Assembly (NCBI RefSeq): GCF_012926525.1
Contig: NZ_JABBNI010000011.1
Coordinates: forward strand, 1-64,000
Direction: 5' to 3'
DNA from: Clostridium muellerianum
Lineage (GTDB): Bacteria; Bacillota; Clostridia; Clostridiales; Clostridiaceae
DNA length: 64,000 bases
The notes beneath the pieces were generated by a model, which saw only the letters and a list, made by a program, of their open reading frames with translations, was not told the origin of the DNA and ran no database searches. Of the stretch, positions 46,374 through 56,093 are shown in pieces; the stretch's first letter is position 1, and each line of letters starts with the position of its first letter. The position numbers and the translations under genes are program-made.

Positions 46374-47444
46374 ATGAAAGATAAGTTTTGTGAATGGTAT
46401 AAGTTTGTTTGCTTAGATCCAACTCATGAGCAATTGAAGAATCGTTGGGATAGTTTGCAAGAGTATTGTGAGAATGAAGACATTAATGTTTTAGAATTGA
46501 CCAAGTTATTTTTTGGATTACCAACAGAGGAAGCTTTTAAAGCAGAGTTTGTTGAATCATACAGTAATAGAGATATGACGTTTCTATATGAGAATGAACG
46601 CGAAATATCCATGCTTGCTGGGGCGACATTAATGGAATTGCTAGAAAAAAACATACAAGTAACTAATATTGTGTTGGCCATTATGTGTATTGCATTATTC
46701 AAGCAAGAAAGTATTATTCCAGAGGTCATAGATATTGTTTCTGATAAACTAGATGATATAGCCACTGACATAAGAAAATCAGAAACCGAGCACAGTATGA
46801 GGTACATAACGAATAAAGGTATAAGTGAATTAGCCAAAACTTTGGAGTCAGGAACATTTACCCCAGAAAGTATTATTGCTTTTTCAAAAACACTTGGTCA
46901 GATAGTATCAAATTTTAATATACTTCAGAACAATCAAGAAAACATGGAAAAGTCATTAGAAATTTACAAAGAAGACTCTGATATTTTGTCTTGGTTATTC
47001 GGAGAGTGGAGTAATGACTTGAAAAAGCAGTTAAATAAGAAGGTCAATCAAAATCAAATATCACTTGTTATTGGTAAAGAGTTAGCTGATTTAGTTAAAC
47101 TGATTCCCGGGCCATATGCTGCAAAAGCTTTTTTAAGGAAGATGTTAGGACACTGCAAAGTAGATAAAAACAATATTACATTAGTGGAAATTATAGATTT
47201 GTTGGATGAAGATTGGAAGAAACAGTTACTTAATGATTATAGTATAATCGGAGATGGAGAAAATACACCAATTTTGCTAGCTATTTCTAAATCATTAGAG
47301 ACAAGTGAACAAAACGTTTGGAAATATGCATATCAAAAAGTAATGGAAATTAATGTAGAAGAAGTGAAGAGTGATCCACTGACTTGGTCATATCAAATGT
47401 ATTTGGAATGTCTATTAGTTAAAGATAATATAAGCGAGGAATAG
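46374..47444 (+). CDS. Helical protein of the GTPase conflict module (GASH-like candidate)
   Basis: A 356-residue, mostly alpha-helical acidic protein without catalytic motifs I recognise. Its place between the phosphoesterase and two GTPases matches the helical 'GTPase-associated system' component (GASH) known from computational surveys of such modules; this is recalled, not searched. Residues about 55-75 (FFGLPTEEAFKAEFVESYSN) resemble a conserved start, and GPYAAKAFLRKML lies near 240. Starts 20 bp after the phosphoesterase gene with AGGGAGG; the next gene begins 2 bp after its stop. Confidence 0.55.
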   Translation: MKDKFCEWYKFVCLDPTHEQLKNRWDSLQEYCENEDINVLELTKLFFGLPTEEAFKAEFVESYSNRDMTFLYENEREISMLAGATLMELLEKNIQVTNIVLAIMCIALFKQESIIPEVIDIVSDKLDDIATDIRKSETEHSMRYITNKGISELAKTLESGTFTPESIIAFSKTLGQIVSNFNILQNNQENMEKSLEIYKEDSDILSWLFGEWSNDLKKQLNKKVNQNQISLVIGKELADLVKLIPGPYAAKAFLRKMLGHCKVDKNNITLVEIIDLLDEDWKKQLLNDYSIIGDGENTPILLAISKSLETSEQNVWKYAYQKVMEINVEEVKSDPLTWSYQMYLECLLVKDNISEE

Positions 47445-47446
47445 TT

Positions 47447-48454
47447 ATGGATATTAAACCTACAGTTGAAAATGATGAAAATATAAATAAGCTTATTAAT
47501 GATGATATAGAAACTGATATAAGTGATAGAGATATTACTGATGAGGAGCTTTCTAATAGTGAAAAAAAGGGAATACGTCGGTTACCATCAGGGAGAGCAC
47601 TTACTTTAGGAGAAACTTATGAAATAACAGCATCAGAAAATACCAAAATCATTATTCTTATCGGACCGTCTGCATGCGGAAAAACGACCATTGAAACAAC
47701 ACTGTACCAGATGTTTCAGAATGATGTAGTTGGAGACTATTACTTTGCCGGTTCTAAAACCTTACAAGGCTATGAGCAAAGATCATATTATACCAGAACG
47801 AAGTCAAAACAAAATATATCCACTACACCTAGAACTAGCCGTGGATCGCAAGAGACTTTTTTACACTTAAAGTTATGGAATTGTAAAACCGATAAGTATA
47901 TAAATTTTCTTTTTGCAGACCTGTCTGGTGAAGATTTCGAGAATCATATAGCTAGCATCGAATCAATGAAGAAAGATTTTAATTTTATTAAATCAGCAGA
48001 TTACATTATAGCTGTTCTCGATGGAAAGTTATTAGCTGATAAAAGAAGAAGAAATGGTGCATTTGAAGAGATGGCACAGTTGTTACGAACAATATTTGAT
48101 GCAGGGCTTTATACTGCTCACACAAATTTACAAGTAGTAACTAGTAAATATGATATTATTAAAGAAATCTTATTGAAAGATCCATCTGTAGAAACATTTA
48201 CTACAAGAGTGAAAGTAGAACTAGAACAACGCCTAAAATCATATATTAATGAAATTAATTTTTATAATGTTGCTGCTATGCCGAATGATAATACAATATT
48301 TGAGGTGGGACATGGAATTAAAGAATTAATGGATTCGTGGTCCACCCCACAAAATAGTATAGTTTTATCGTTTAAAAATAATAAAAGAGAAAGAAAAGTT
48401 AAATCTGAGTTTGATAAACTCTATGAAAAGCTTTTAGGTGATAGTAATGGATAA
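47447..48454 (+). CDS. P-loop GTPase 1 of the conflict module (double-GTPase type 1 candidate)
   Basis: A 335-residue protein with an acidic 60-residue N-terminal tail, then Walker A/G1 GPSACGKT at 73-80, the G3-like DLSG at 158-161, and the G4-like TSKYD at 232-236. It resembles the first GTPase of paired 'double GTPase' conflict systems. The second GTPase gene overlaps its end by 8 bp. The two may form a heterodimeric switch that controls the large downstream protein. Nucleotide preference is inferred from the motifs. Confidence 0.75.
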   Translation: MDIKPTVENDENINKLINDDIETDISDRDITDEELSNSEKKGIRRLPSGRALTLGETYEITASENTKIIILIGPSACGKTTIETTLYQMFQNDVVGDYYFAGSKTLQGYEQRSYYTRTKSKQNISTTPRTSRGSQETFLHLKLWNCKTDKYINFLFADLSGEDFENHIASIESMKKDFNFIKSADYIIAVLDGKLLADKRRRNGAFEEMAQLLRTIFDAGLYTAHTNLQVVTSKYDIIKEILLKDPSVETFTTRVKVELEQRLKSYINEINFYNVAAMPNDNTIFEVGHGIKELMDSWSTPQNSIVLSFKNNKRERKVKSEFDKLYEKLLGDSNG

Positions 48455-49307
48455 TTTAAAACGATGCTATATAATGGGACTTCCTAATGCAGGTAAGACT
48501 ACATATTTAGCGGCATTATGGTATTCTTTAAACAATGCATCGATGCAAAATAGAATAAAATTAAATACAATAGGCAATGCAAAATACTTAGCAGATCTTA
48601 GCAAAAGATGGGTTAATGCAGACCAATTAGATAGAACTAAATTAGGATATGAAGAAACTGAAATATCAATAGATATTATTGATGAAAACAAAAATATTTT
48701 CAATCTAAGATTCCCTGACTTTTCTGGAGAAACTTTTCAAAATCAATATGAGAAGCGAGAAATTTCAGATGAACTAGTTGAATATATTAGATCAGCAGAT
48801 GGTATATTGATGTTTATAAATGTTAATGATATAAAAGGAATCACTTTTATTACAGACATGCCTAATGATTCTATTCCCTTACAAGATAAGGCTGAAATGG
48901 GTGAGAGGAATTATCCAGTACGTAATCCTAAGCAAGATGATCCAATACAAATTCAAGTAATTGAACTTTTACAATTTGTAAAATTAATAAAAAACAACAA
49001 AGTTTCTAATCTTGGTATTGTACTATCAGCGTGGGATTTAACAAAAAACTTAAAAGTTAAGCTAACACCGGAAGAATATATAAAGAAAGAAATGAATATG
49101 TTATGGCAATTTTTAAAATCTAATAATATATTCCTAACAAGTTTCTGGGGAGTAAGTGCACAAGGTGGAGAATTAGAATCTAGAGACGATTTGTTAAATA
49201 TAGATGAACCTATGAAAAGAATAGTTGTTGAAAGCAATTGTGGAGAAATTAGTCATGATATTACATTGCCTATTTATAAGGTGGTAGGTGGAGAAAATGT
49301 TGAATAG
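48447..49307 (+). CDS. P-loop GTPase 2 of the conflict module (double-GTPase type 2 candidate)
   Basis: A 286-residue GTPase: G1 GLPNAGKT at 11-18, G3 DFSG at 91-94 and G4-like LSAWDL with Asp197. The frame is open from GTG 48438, but AGGTGATAG fits ATG 48447. The FPDFSGETF block parallels FADLSGEDF in GTPase 1, so the two are distant paralogues. Overlaps with both neighbours by 8-11 bp show tight translational coupling. Confidence 0.78.
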   Translation: MDNLKRCYIMGLPNAGKTTYLAALWYSLNNASMQNRIKLNTIGNAKYLADLSKRWVNADQLDRTKLGYEETEISIDIIDENKNIFNLRFPDFSGETFQNQYEKREISDELVEYIRSADGILMFINVNDIKGITFITDMPNDSIPLQDKAEMGERNYPVRNPKQDDPIQIQVIELLQFVKLIKNNKVSNLGIVLSAWDLTKNLKVKLTPEEYIKKEMNMLWQFLKSNNIFLTSFWGVSAQGGELESRDDLLNIDEPMKRIVVESNCGEISHDITLPIYKVVGGENVE

Positions 49308-51273
49308 ACAAATTTTAATTGAACAATCTTTACATGGATATGCAAATGGGCATCATTTAATCGCTTCATCTATAAATTTATCGGAAAAATCAAAACGAAA
49401 AATGGAAATTTTAAGTGATTTATCAGGTCCTGAAATTCAAAGTGGATTTGAGGAATATTATACTGGTTACTTTTTACCGGATGATAACAAAGCTGTTTTA
49501 AGCTATACCTGGTATGCTTATGAAATGCAGAGACCGGGATGTGTGTGGACACAGTCAGTGCTTATAGAACCAAGGGATCTATGTGCAATAGGAGCAAATA
49601 TCAATCAGTTGATTAATATTTTTATCAGGCCAAATAATTCAGAAGGTTTCATAAGGTATACTAAACAGGTATTGATAAAAGCAGAAAAAGATATTAATAC
49701 TTTGTCTATGGATAATACAAAACTAAAATATCTGATTTGGGCTATATGGGGAAATGAATCGCCTTCGATTATTTTGGCGGAAAACTCAAATTATTATGCA
49801 AAAGAATTGATATATCTTTGGACTCGACATAACAAAGATATGAAACAAGGATTTTCATTTTCAACAGGTTCATTAGCGATTAGAAAGTTTGAAACCGAAA
49901 CATTAAATCTACAAGTTGTACCAAAATATATTATCAATAATGTATTGAGAACGGAAAATGAATGTAAAGTTCTTCAAGAAATTAGTTCCATAAGAGCTTT
50001 TCCTGTCTGGATAGATAAATCATGTGAATTTGAGGTTGGAGATTCTTGGGAAAACTTTAATAGATTCAGAAACAAATTTGGAGAACAATATTTACAAAGC
50101 AAATATTTTGCACAGTTTGTTAAAATATATGTTGGTGCTAGAGCAGAAATGAGATGTATAGATATTGCTGAAGGATTGAATATTATTCAAAAGATATTTC
50201 CAACAATTGAAAAAGAAAAACTAGGCAGTCTATTTATAGATCTCTATATAGATGATGAATTTTGTGAATGGGGTAGTAAGAATGATTCATCGAAAATTTT
50301 ATTGTATCTCGTTGATAGTAATTGGCTTTCAATTAACCCAATACAACTCAAAGTGTTAATAAATATAGGATTAATGACAGATAAAGTTAATTCCCAAAAA
50401 TTAGTAAGGTATTTAGCAAAAAGTGATATTGGCAATATTGGGGAAAATGTGCTAACAATATACGCAGAAACAATTCCACTTGAAATGTTTGATGATTTTA
50501 CTAACATGGAATTAAATATGTGTAGCCGGCTGGTAATGCTGAACCCCGATTTGGCTCAATGTGTAAAAATATGGTATCAACCCAAAGTATTTCAAGAAGA
50601 GATTTTACAGTGTTTAAAAATACAAACCAAAAGAGTTGAATTGGAAGATTATATATTGTTTGTAGTTTTAAATAATAGTATATATGATTTTGGTAGGGAA
50701 CTATTTGATTTGTTTGGTGAAAAATCAGTTATTGTTTTTTTTGATTATTTATTAGGTATTAGAACTCTAGCCAGTAAAAACCCTGAATCAATTAAAGAAG
50801 TATGTAAAAATCATGAGCAATATTGTATGAAAATTATAGAAACAAAATATAAGGAACTTGATAATTATCAATTGATTCTGATGCTTGAGATTATCAATCT
50901 TTTTTCTAACATTGTCCTGAAGATGAATGAAAAATTGCTGGTATCAATTTTTGATAAGATCAATATCAATGAATTAACATATGAAGATAAGATGAAGGTG
51001 GCATTATTTTATTTTCCTATTATTCTGCAGTCAAGTACTATATTTCCTCTGCATAATGTTAATTTTGTATTTAAAATGATTTATTCTAGTGTCGCAAAGC
51101 AAACCTTTCCAAATAGTGAATGGGATAAAATCGAAAAATTATTACCTGAAAATTCATGGTTTAACCAATGGGATAAATGTAAGAGATTAAGAAAAGCCAT
51201 AAAAAGAAAAGGATATAAACTAAAAATAGTTGAATCAAATGAAAACTCAGATATAGATATTAATTTGCTGTAG
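49297..51273 (+). CDS. GAP1-like large protein of the GTPase conflict module
   Basis: A 658-residue protein. The N-terminal 90 residues contain EQSLHGYANGHHLIASS and YAYEMQRPGCVWTQSVLI, the pattern I recall for the GAP1-N1 domain (GTPase-associated protein 1). The rest is helical, probably the middle and C-terminal GAP1 domains. AGGTGG at 49286-49291 supports ATG 49297, inside the end of GTPase 2. In published computational analyses, GAP1 proteins accompany double GTPases in proposed immune or conflict systems; activity here has not been shown. Confidence 0.72.
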   Translation: MLNRQILIEQSLHGYANGHHLIASSINLSEKSKRKMEILSDLSGPEIQSGFEEYYTGYFLPDDNKAVLSYTWYAYEMQRPGCVWTQSVLIEPRDLCAIGANINQLINIFIRPNNSEGFIRYTKQVLIKAEKDINTLSMDNTKLKYLIWAIWGNESPSIILAENSNYYAKELIYLWTRHNKDMKQGFSFSTGSLAIRKFETETLNLQVVPKYIINNVLRTENECKVLQEISSIRAFPVWIDKSCEFEVGDSWENFNRFRNKFGEQYLQSKYFAQFVKIYVGARAEMRCIDIAEGLNIIQKIFPTIEKEKLGSLFIDLYIDDEFCEWGSKNDSSKILLYLVDSNWLSINPIQLKVLINIGLMTDKVNSQKLVRYLAKSDIGNIGENVLTIYAETIPLEMFDDFTNMELNMCSRLVMLNPDLAQCVKIWYQPKVFQEEILQCLKIQTKRVELEDYILFVVLNNSIYDFGRELFDLFGEKSVIVFFDYLLGIRTLASKNPESIKEVCKNHEQYCMKIIETKYKELDNYQLILMLEIINLFSNIVLKMNEKLLVSIFDKININELTYEDKMKVALFYFPIILQSSTIFPLHNVNFVFKMIYSSVAKQTFPNSEWDKIEKLLPENSWFNQWDKCKRLRKAIKRKGYKLKIVESNENSDIDINLL

Positions 51274-51402
51274 TTAAAAGGGAACCTGTTTTATATTTTG
51301 GATACTACATGTTTTAAAAGGTTTTCAGCCGTTAGCAGAAAAAAAGATCTCCTTTGATAAAATGTAGTGGATCTATCAAACTCAACAATATATTATTTGG
51401 CT

Positions 51403-51430
51403 TATATTATGCATAGTTGCGCATAATATA
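51403..51430. repeat. Perfect 10-bp inverted repeat behind the GAP1-like gene
   Basis: TATATTATGC faces GCATAATATA across eight bases. No U tract follows; it may be an RNA hairpin or an operator. Confidence 0.5.
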
Positions 51431-51474
51431 GGTCAGGTGAAACTATATTTAGTGTTGCTAAGTAAGTATGAAAA

Positions 51475-51604
51475 AATGAAGGCAAAGAATCACCAATAGG
51501 TACAATACTTTGTGCGGAAAAATTACAGGAAATAGTACAACTTTTGAATTAGATGGACATGCTTTGTATAATTTATATAGGTATCAAAAAATAAATACTT
51601 ATTG
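51475..51604 (+). pseudogene. C-terminal relic of a YhcG/DUF1016-type PDDEXK nuclease
   Basis: One frame reads NEGKESPIGTILCAEKLQEI; after an in-frame stop and a shift it continues as LELDGHALYNLYRYQK. The PIGxILCxEK pattern is characteristic, from memory, of the C-terminal nuclease domain of YhcG (DUF1016) proteins. No start or N-terminal part remains. It is a decayed cargo gene in the 51274-51635 gap. Confidence 0.55.
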
Positions 51605-51635
51605 AAAAAAATATTAATTGGGGGGTGGAAAGAAA

Positions 51636-52667
51636 ATGAATGTAAAAGAAGAAATATTTAATGTTACAAAATCTGAATTAGAACGTATTTATATGACTAA
51701 AGTTAATACAAATTTAATCCTTCTAAGAGGATCGTATGCAAATAAAGAAGATATCATAAATAAGCTAAAAAAAGATCCTATTACAATAATAAATCAAATA
51801 ATTCCACATATAGTCACTGAAGAATTAAAATTTAGTACGTCCATTGAATCAAATGATGATGTTAGAGAAGATCATCCTATTAATATATATGATATCCTTC
51901 ATATTAATCACTTTTCACTTATTACTGATGTTTCTGATATAACTTATGTATTTGAAGACTATTTAGGTAATATAACAGAAGGTTCATATTATGGAATAGA
52001 TGCTTATATGGATTATTTTAACAATTATAGTGGCAAAATTTCAATTAAGGGAACATATACAAGACCAGGATTTCAGCCAGAACTAACATTAATGGACATA
52101 GACTCTGCATTAAAAACTAAAGTTAAATTAAGTGTCACTGGTTTAGCAAATGAAGTTAATACTCCAAGTTGGGTATATTACCTAGTAGAAGGCTGTATTA
52201 ATTATGTAAACAATAATTACAGGATGGCTTTATTTAATATATTTGCATCTTTAGACAATTTTATTGAGGATATGATTCGAGAAATTTTAGACTACTACTT
52301 AATGAATTATAAAAGATTTTTAGATACATATGTTGATGATAACAAAGCATACTTAGAGGCTAAAATTTATCTGCAAGATAAGATAAAAAATTGCAGTAGA
52401 GATAATAGAAGACTAGTAGAAAAATTAAAAGACATAATGAGTGAGGTTAATATAAAAGGCAATAATCCTAGTTTCCAACAATTGTGTAATATATACAAAA
52501 TAGAGTTTAAAAAAATAGAGACATATAGGAACAAAGTTGCTCATGGAGAGCCATGCGATGAAGAGCCTAATTTTGGTGAATCATTATATTATATTCTAAC
52601 AATTATCCTATCGATTTTAAATGTTTTTGATTTTGAAAAAGATCAATGGCAAAACATAATTAGATAA
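51636..52667 (+). CDS. Putative HEPN-domain protein
   Basis: A 343-residue protein of unknown family. The C-terminal helical part contains RNKVAHG, an R-x4-H motif (Arg298, His303) typical of the catalytic site of HEPN ribonucleases found in defence and toxin systems. The N-terminal half is mixed alpha/beta with no motif recognised. The frame is open from 51618, but GGGGGGTGG fits ATG 51636. A 140-residue gene follows 60 bp downstream and could be a partner. RNase activity is inference from one motif. Confidence 0.6.
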   Translation: MNVKEEIFNVTKSELERIYMTKVNTNLILLRGSYANKEDIINKLKKDPITIINQIIPHIVTEELKFSTSIESNDDVREDHPINIYDILHINHFSLITDVSDITYVFEDYLGNITEGSYYGIDAYMDYFNNYSGKISIKGTYTRPGFQPELTLMDIDSALKTKVKLSVTGLANEVNTPSWVYYLVEGCINYVNNNYRMALFNIFASLDNFIEDMIREILDYYLMNYKRFLDTYVDDNKAYLEAKIYLQDKIKNCSRDNRRLVEKLKDIMSEVNIKGNNPSFQQLCNIYKIEFKKIETYRNKVAHGEPCDEEPNFGESLYYILTIILSILNVFDFEKDQWQNIIR

Positions 52668-52727
52668 TTTATATTGTTGCTGTAGGTTTACAACAAAGTT
52701 TTAGTATAGAAACAAGGAGATGATTTT

Positions 52728-53150
52728 GTGAGTTATGGAAAGAGATTTCTTTGGTTTTCTGATTCGATTTTTTACATAAAAGATATTTCAAACAGATCTA
52801 GTTTTGATAGGGAAAAAGCTAGTATATTAAAGCTGAATGTCAATAATAATCAAATTAAAATAGAATATATAACTTTTTGTTTACCTGATGTAAGTAGTTG
52901 GGAAGCCTCTGGCTATGAGGACTTACATGAATATTTTATAGATTGTGTTAAAGGTACTAAGAAGTTAGATGGTTATTACGATTGGAATAGTTATAATGGA
53001 TATTATGATGAAGATGGCAATTTAAAATATGAAAAACCAATTTGTATGAAAAATAGAATCGACTTAACAATTGAAAAAGTGAAAGAATTATTAACTATAC
53101 ATACTACGGACTTCGATAAAGATATTAATGACTTTATAAATTATTTATAA
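52728..53150 (+). CDS. Hypothetical protein, 140 residues
   Basis: No family recognised. GTG start at 52728 with ribosome site AAGGAGATG; acidic and aromatic-rich (YDWNSYNGYYDEDGN). It lies 60 bp behind the HEPN-like gene in the same direction, so it may be a partner or immunity protein. Codon use is coding-like throughout. Confidence 0.55.
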   Translation: MSYGKRFLWFSDSIFYIKDISNRSSFDREKASILKLNVNNNQIKIEYITFCLPDVSSWEASGYEDLHEYFIDCVKGTKKLDGYYDWNSYNGYYDEDGNLKYEKPICMKNRIDLTIEKVKELLTIHTTDFDKDINDFINYL

Positions 53151-53235
53151 TTGCTAATTTATAGATAGGAAAGATATTAATGATTTAATCAAATTTTATT
53201 ACAAAAATAAATATAAGACTAAAGTAAAGGAGTAA

Positions 53236-53460
53236 TATTTTTATCAAGATTTATTCAAAATATTATTTTTTAATTTAGTATGGTTATGTGAGGAACTATT
53301 TGATACTAGAGATAAAATACGCAAAAAAATTGAAACTTTAAATCATAAAGAACAAAAATTAGTTTTAAGACAAGCGTTAAATAAGATTGATGATTATTAT
53401 ATTGAATTTAATAAAGTTGTGTTGGTAAATCATAATAACAAAAATTTTAATATTAAATAA
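53236..53460 (+). pseudogene. Startless reading-frame remnant
   Basis: About 74 codons open between stops with no ATG, GTG or TTG near the front; the charged sequence from EELFDTRDKIRKKIETL to LVLRQALNKIDDYYIEF looks like real coding sequence. Probably the tail of a degraded cargo gene. The rest of 53151-53800 shows only AT-rich sequence and the hairpin at 53757. Confidence 0.35.
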
Positions 53461-53756
53461 TTTATATTTATTAAAAGAGAGTTGAATGTTTATACGTATT
53501 TTAGATATTAGCATGACGTAATTTAATAGCTGCAGTACAATATGTGGAATAATTTGCAAATGGGTATAGTCTTAAGATTATGGAATTGTAAAGTGTTGAT
53601 TATTATAAATTAGATAAAAAATTATAAATAGATTTATGATACTGTGTTATATAGCATTAATTTTTTTATGGTAAACAATAAATATAAAGCATTGAGGAAG
53701 AAAATATGATTTTAGATAAAAGATTATATTCGTGAAAATAGGGAAAGTCATTGGCA

Positions 53757-53797
53757 TAAAAGAGCTTATGGATATTTTAATTGTAAGCTCTTTTATT
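53757..53797 (+). terminator. Perfect hairpin, probable terminator
   Basis: TAAAAGAGCTTA pairs perfectly with TAAGCTCTTTTA across 15 bases, followed by TTT. Confidence 0.7.
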
Positions 53798-53798
53798 T

Positions 53799-54140
53799 AT
53801 GCTTATTTTAAATTTATTATTTTATATGGTCTATTGGAAATACTTTATTTGTGATTTTAAAACTGGAGGTAGAAGAAAGAGGGAATATAAGCTTTATGTT
53901 TATGGTTTGAGGGGTATATTTTACAATAGGATATTTATAATTACAATAGTAAATAAACAGGACATAATACAAGGTTTAACTGAAAAATTAGACATTGGTG
54001 TTGAAGACATGAAAGAAAACATAAAGCTTGAGATTATGCTTGGGAGAATTTTATTCATGAAATATTTAGTAGAATATATGCTTATATTAAAAAAATTAAA
54101 TCTTAAGGAAACAAAAATAACCATAATTCATTTTAAATGA
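53799..54140 (+). CDS. Doubtful 113-codon ORF
   Basis: An ATG-initiated frame with a hydrophobic start and a lysine-rich end (MKENIKLEIMLGRILFMKYL). No ribosome site and no family recognised. It may be a decayed gene or chance; the surrounding 53461-54278 is poor in convincing coding sequence. Confidence 0.2.
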   Translation: MLILNLLFYMVYWKYFICDFKTGGRRKREYKLYVYGLRGIFYNRIFIITIVNKQDIIQGLTEKLDIGVEDMKENIKLEIMLGRILFMKYLVEYMLILKKLNLKETKITIIHFK

Positions 54141-54278
54141 GAATGGTAGTAACCATGAGAAGAGTAAGATACTTTGGATATGTATTTGTTAATGATAGAA
54201 GTGTAAAAAGGAAAACTATAGTAATTGTCGAATTAATAAAAAATGGTATTAATATTTTACTAACAAAGGAGAATTATA

Positions 54279-55478
54279 TTGTCACGAAGAATAAATTTGA
54301 AAAAAAGAAATAAATCTAAGAAAATAAGAAGAACTAGGATAAATGATACTAATTCTAAAAAAGTACATGCAATAGTCAAAATGTTAGTAGCAACAAGGGT
54401 ATTTTGTTCTCTTATTTATTTAATTTTTTATACAATTCCCAAAGATGCATGGGTATCTTTTGATGGAACCTTAAATTCAATAAATCTTTCTAAGAATGTA
54501 GTTGGATCTATTGGAGGGGAAACCAAACTTGTATATTCAAGTGGAGGAATAATTAGTAATTATCTACCTATTAAAATTCAGTACAATGATAAAACGGTAG
54601 AATTAAAGGAAGGTGGATTTAAAATTGTTTTTAGTAAGCGGAGTAATGTATCATGTGCGGGAAATATAGGACTAGGATTTAATAATTGTGTAAATATATA
54701 CAATCGTAATGCACTAATAACAAATCATCTTCAAGTAAGTGGAGATATTGCAACAGTAGGTAATGGCGAAATTTATGAAGGCATAAAACATAATATATAT
54801 AATAAAAAAGATGATGAGCTACATGGAATAACCTGGGAGTTAGGTGGGGCACCTAACATGGAAATTTTATTTGACCAATTTGGTATAGATAATTTATATT
54901 CAGTTTTTATTAATGACACACCATTGAATCTTAGGAATATAAAGGATAACATAATGAAAATCCAATCATCGGATGAGAAATTCCCACTTAGACTTGCAAT
55001 AGATACTAAGTCAAATTTAAGTTTTAAAGTGGATAATAGATTTCGGTTTACTGGAAAATCAGATAATGTAGGTTTGTTAACTGCCAGCAAAGCTAATTTA
55101 ACATTTATTAATTCCTCTACTCCTCAACAGCTTCAAGTACCATTAACTAGCTTAAGTATAAAAAGATTAGAAACAGAAGCGCGATATAAGAATAATGATG
55201 AATATTTACAAGCTAAAGATGACCCTACTCAGATGATAAATAATGATTTTGATATAAAGGTAGAAAACAACCCTAATAATTCAGATAACAATAAAGGAAG
55301 TAATAAAAATAAGTTAGAATGTTTAATTTCAGGAAGAGTTAAAGGTATTTCTTTATCAAATAAGTCTCTTTTTCCTAATATTACGCAATGGATTATATAT
55401 AATTCTAATGCATTAACTACTATATTAATAACAACTTATGTTTCAATAATATTCAACAGTATTACAAAAAAAGAATAA
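54279..55478 (+). CDS. Membrane-anchored protein of unknown function
   Basis: A 399-residue protein starting at TTG 54279 with ribosome site AAAGGAG. It has a strongly basic first 30 residues, a transmembrane helix at about 38-55, a beta-rich middle of about 250 residues, an Asn/Lys linker near 330-345, and a second hydrophobic segment at about 370-392. Two membrane anchors around an outside beta-rich domain are plausible. No family recognised. It is single-gene cargo of the transposon. Confidence 0.6.
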   Translation: MSRRINLKKRNKSKKIRRTRINDTNSKKVHAIVKMLVATRVFCSLIYLIFYTIPKDAWVSFDGTLNSINLSKNVVGSIGGETKLVYSSGGIISNYLPIKIQYNDKTVELKEGGFKIVFSKRSNVSCAGNIGLGFNNCVNIYNRNALITNHLQVSGDIATVGNGEIYEGIKHNIYNKKDDELHGITWELGGAPNMEILFDQFGIDNLYSVFINDTPLNLRNIKDNIMKIQSSDEKFPLRLAIDTKSNLSFKVDNRFRFTGKSDNVGLLTASKANLTFINSSTPQQLQVPLTSLSIKRLETEARYKNNDEYLQAKDDPTQMINNDFDIKVENNPNNSDNNKGSNKNKLECLISGRVKGISLSNKSLFPNITQWIIYNSNALTTILITTYVSIIFNSITKKE

Positions 55479-55789
55479 AAAATAATTCAGGATATTTCTT
55501 AGATGATATGCGGGTTTATTTTTAGAGGAAAATTAGTAACTTAATGTTATTTAAAAAAACTACTGTACCTATTAAATTAAGATACGATAGTTTCTTCATG
55601 AAATCACTTTCTATTATAAATACAATATTATCTATCCCTATAACCTTTTCACATAAAACAATTTTCCCAGTTTTAGATGCAAAGGAAAATAGTTTTGTTA
55701 TATAATAAAACTACAATCGTTATAGGTACGAGAGCCATATTATAGAAATGCTAAAAAAACTAGAATTTTTATGTTGAGGTGATTTAAAA

Positions 55790-55915
55790 ATGGAAATTAA
55801 ACAAGGTAAATTAAAAATAAATATAGGAAAGAAACCTAGTAATACATCTTTTCAATATACTGGTAAAGATAAAGCTATTATTGATAGATTAGCCCAAAAA
55901 TATACTATTAAATAA
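55790..55915 (+). CDS. Small protein, 41 residues
   Basis: ATG 55790 follows a good ribosome site (TTGAGGTGA). The 41-residue product is basic, starts MEIKQGKLKINIGKKPSN, and ends with a predicted short helix (KAIIDRLAQKYTIK). Function unknown. The 55479-55789 stretch before it holds nothing I recognise. Confidence 0.45.
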   Translation: MEIKQGKLKINIGKKPSNTSFQYTGKDKAIIDRLAQKYTIK

Positions 55916-56093
55916 TCTTAATTATTTTCATGGTTTTTAAGGAAAAATAGAAGCTGATTATGTTTATATACTAGCTTCTACTTTTATGTTCTTGAAACAA
56001 AATTTTAAATATATAACAGATGGTATGATTTTCATAATGATTAAATCACATTTGTAAATTATTGTGACAAACGTGGATGGAGGAATATATTTA

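Noticed and set aside
54155-54313. A 52-codon ORF starting MRRVRYFGYVF
   Set aside because: It overlaps the better supported gene at 54279 in another frame and has no ribosome site.
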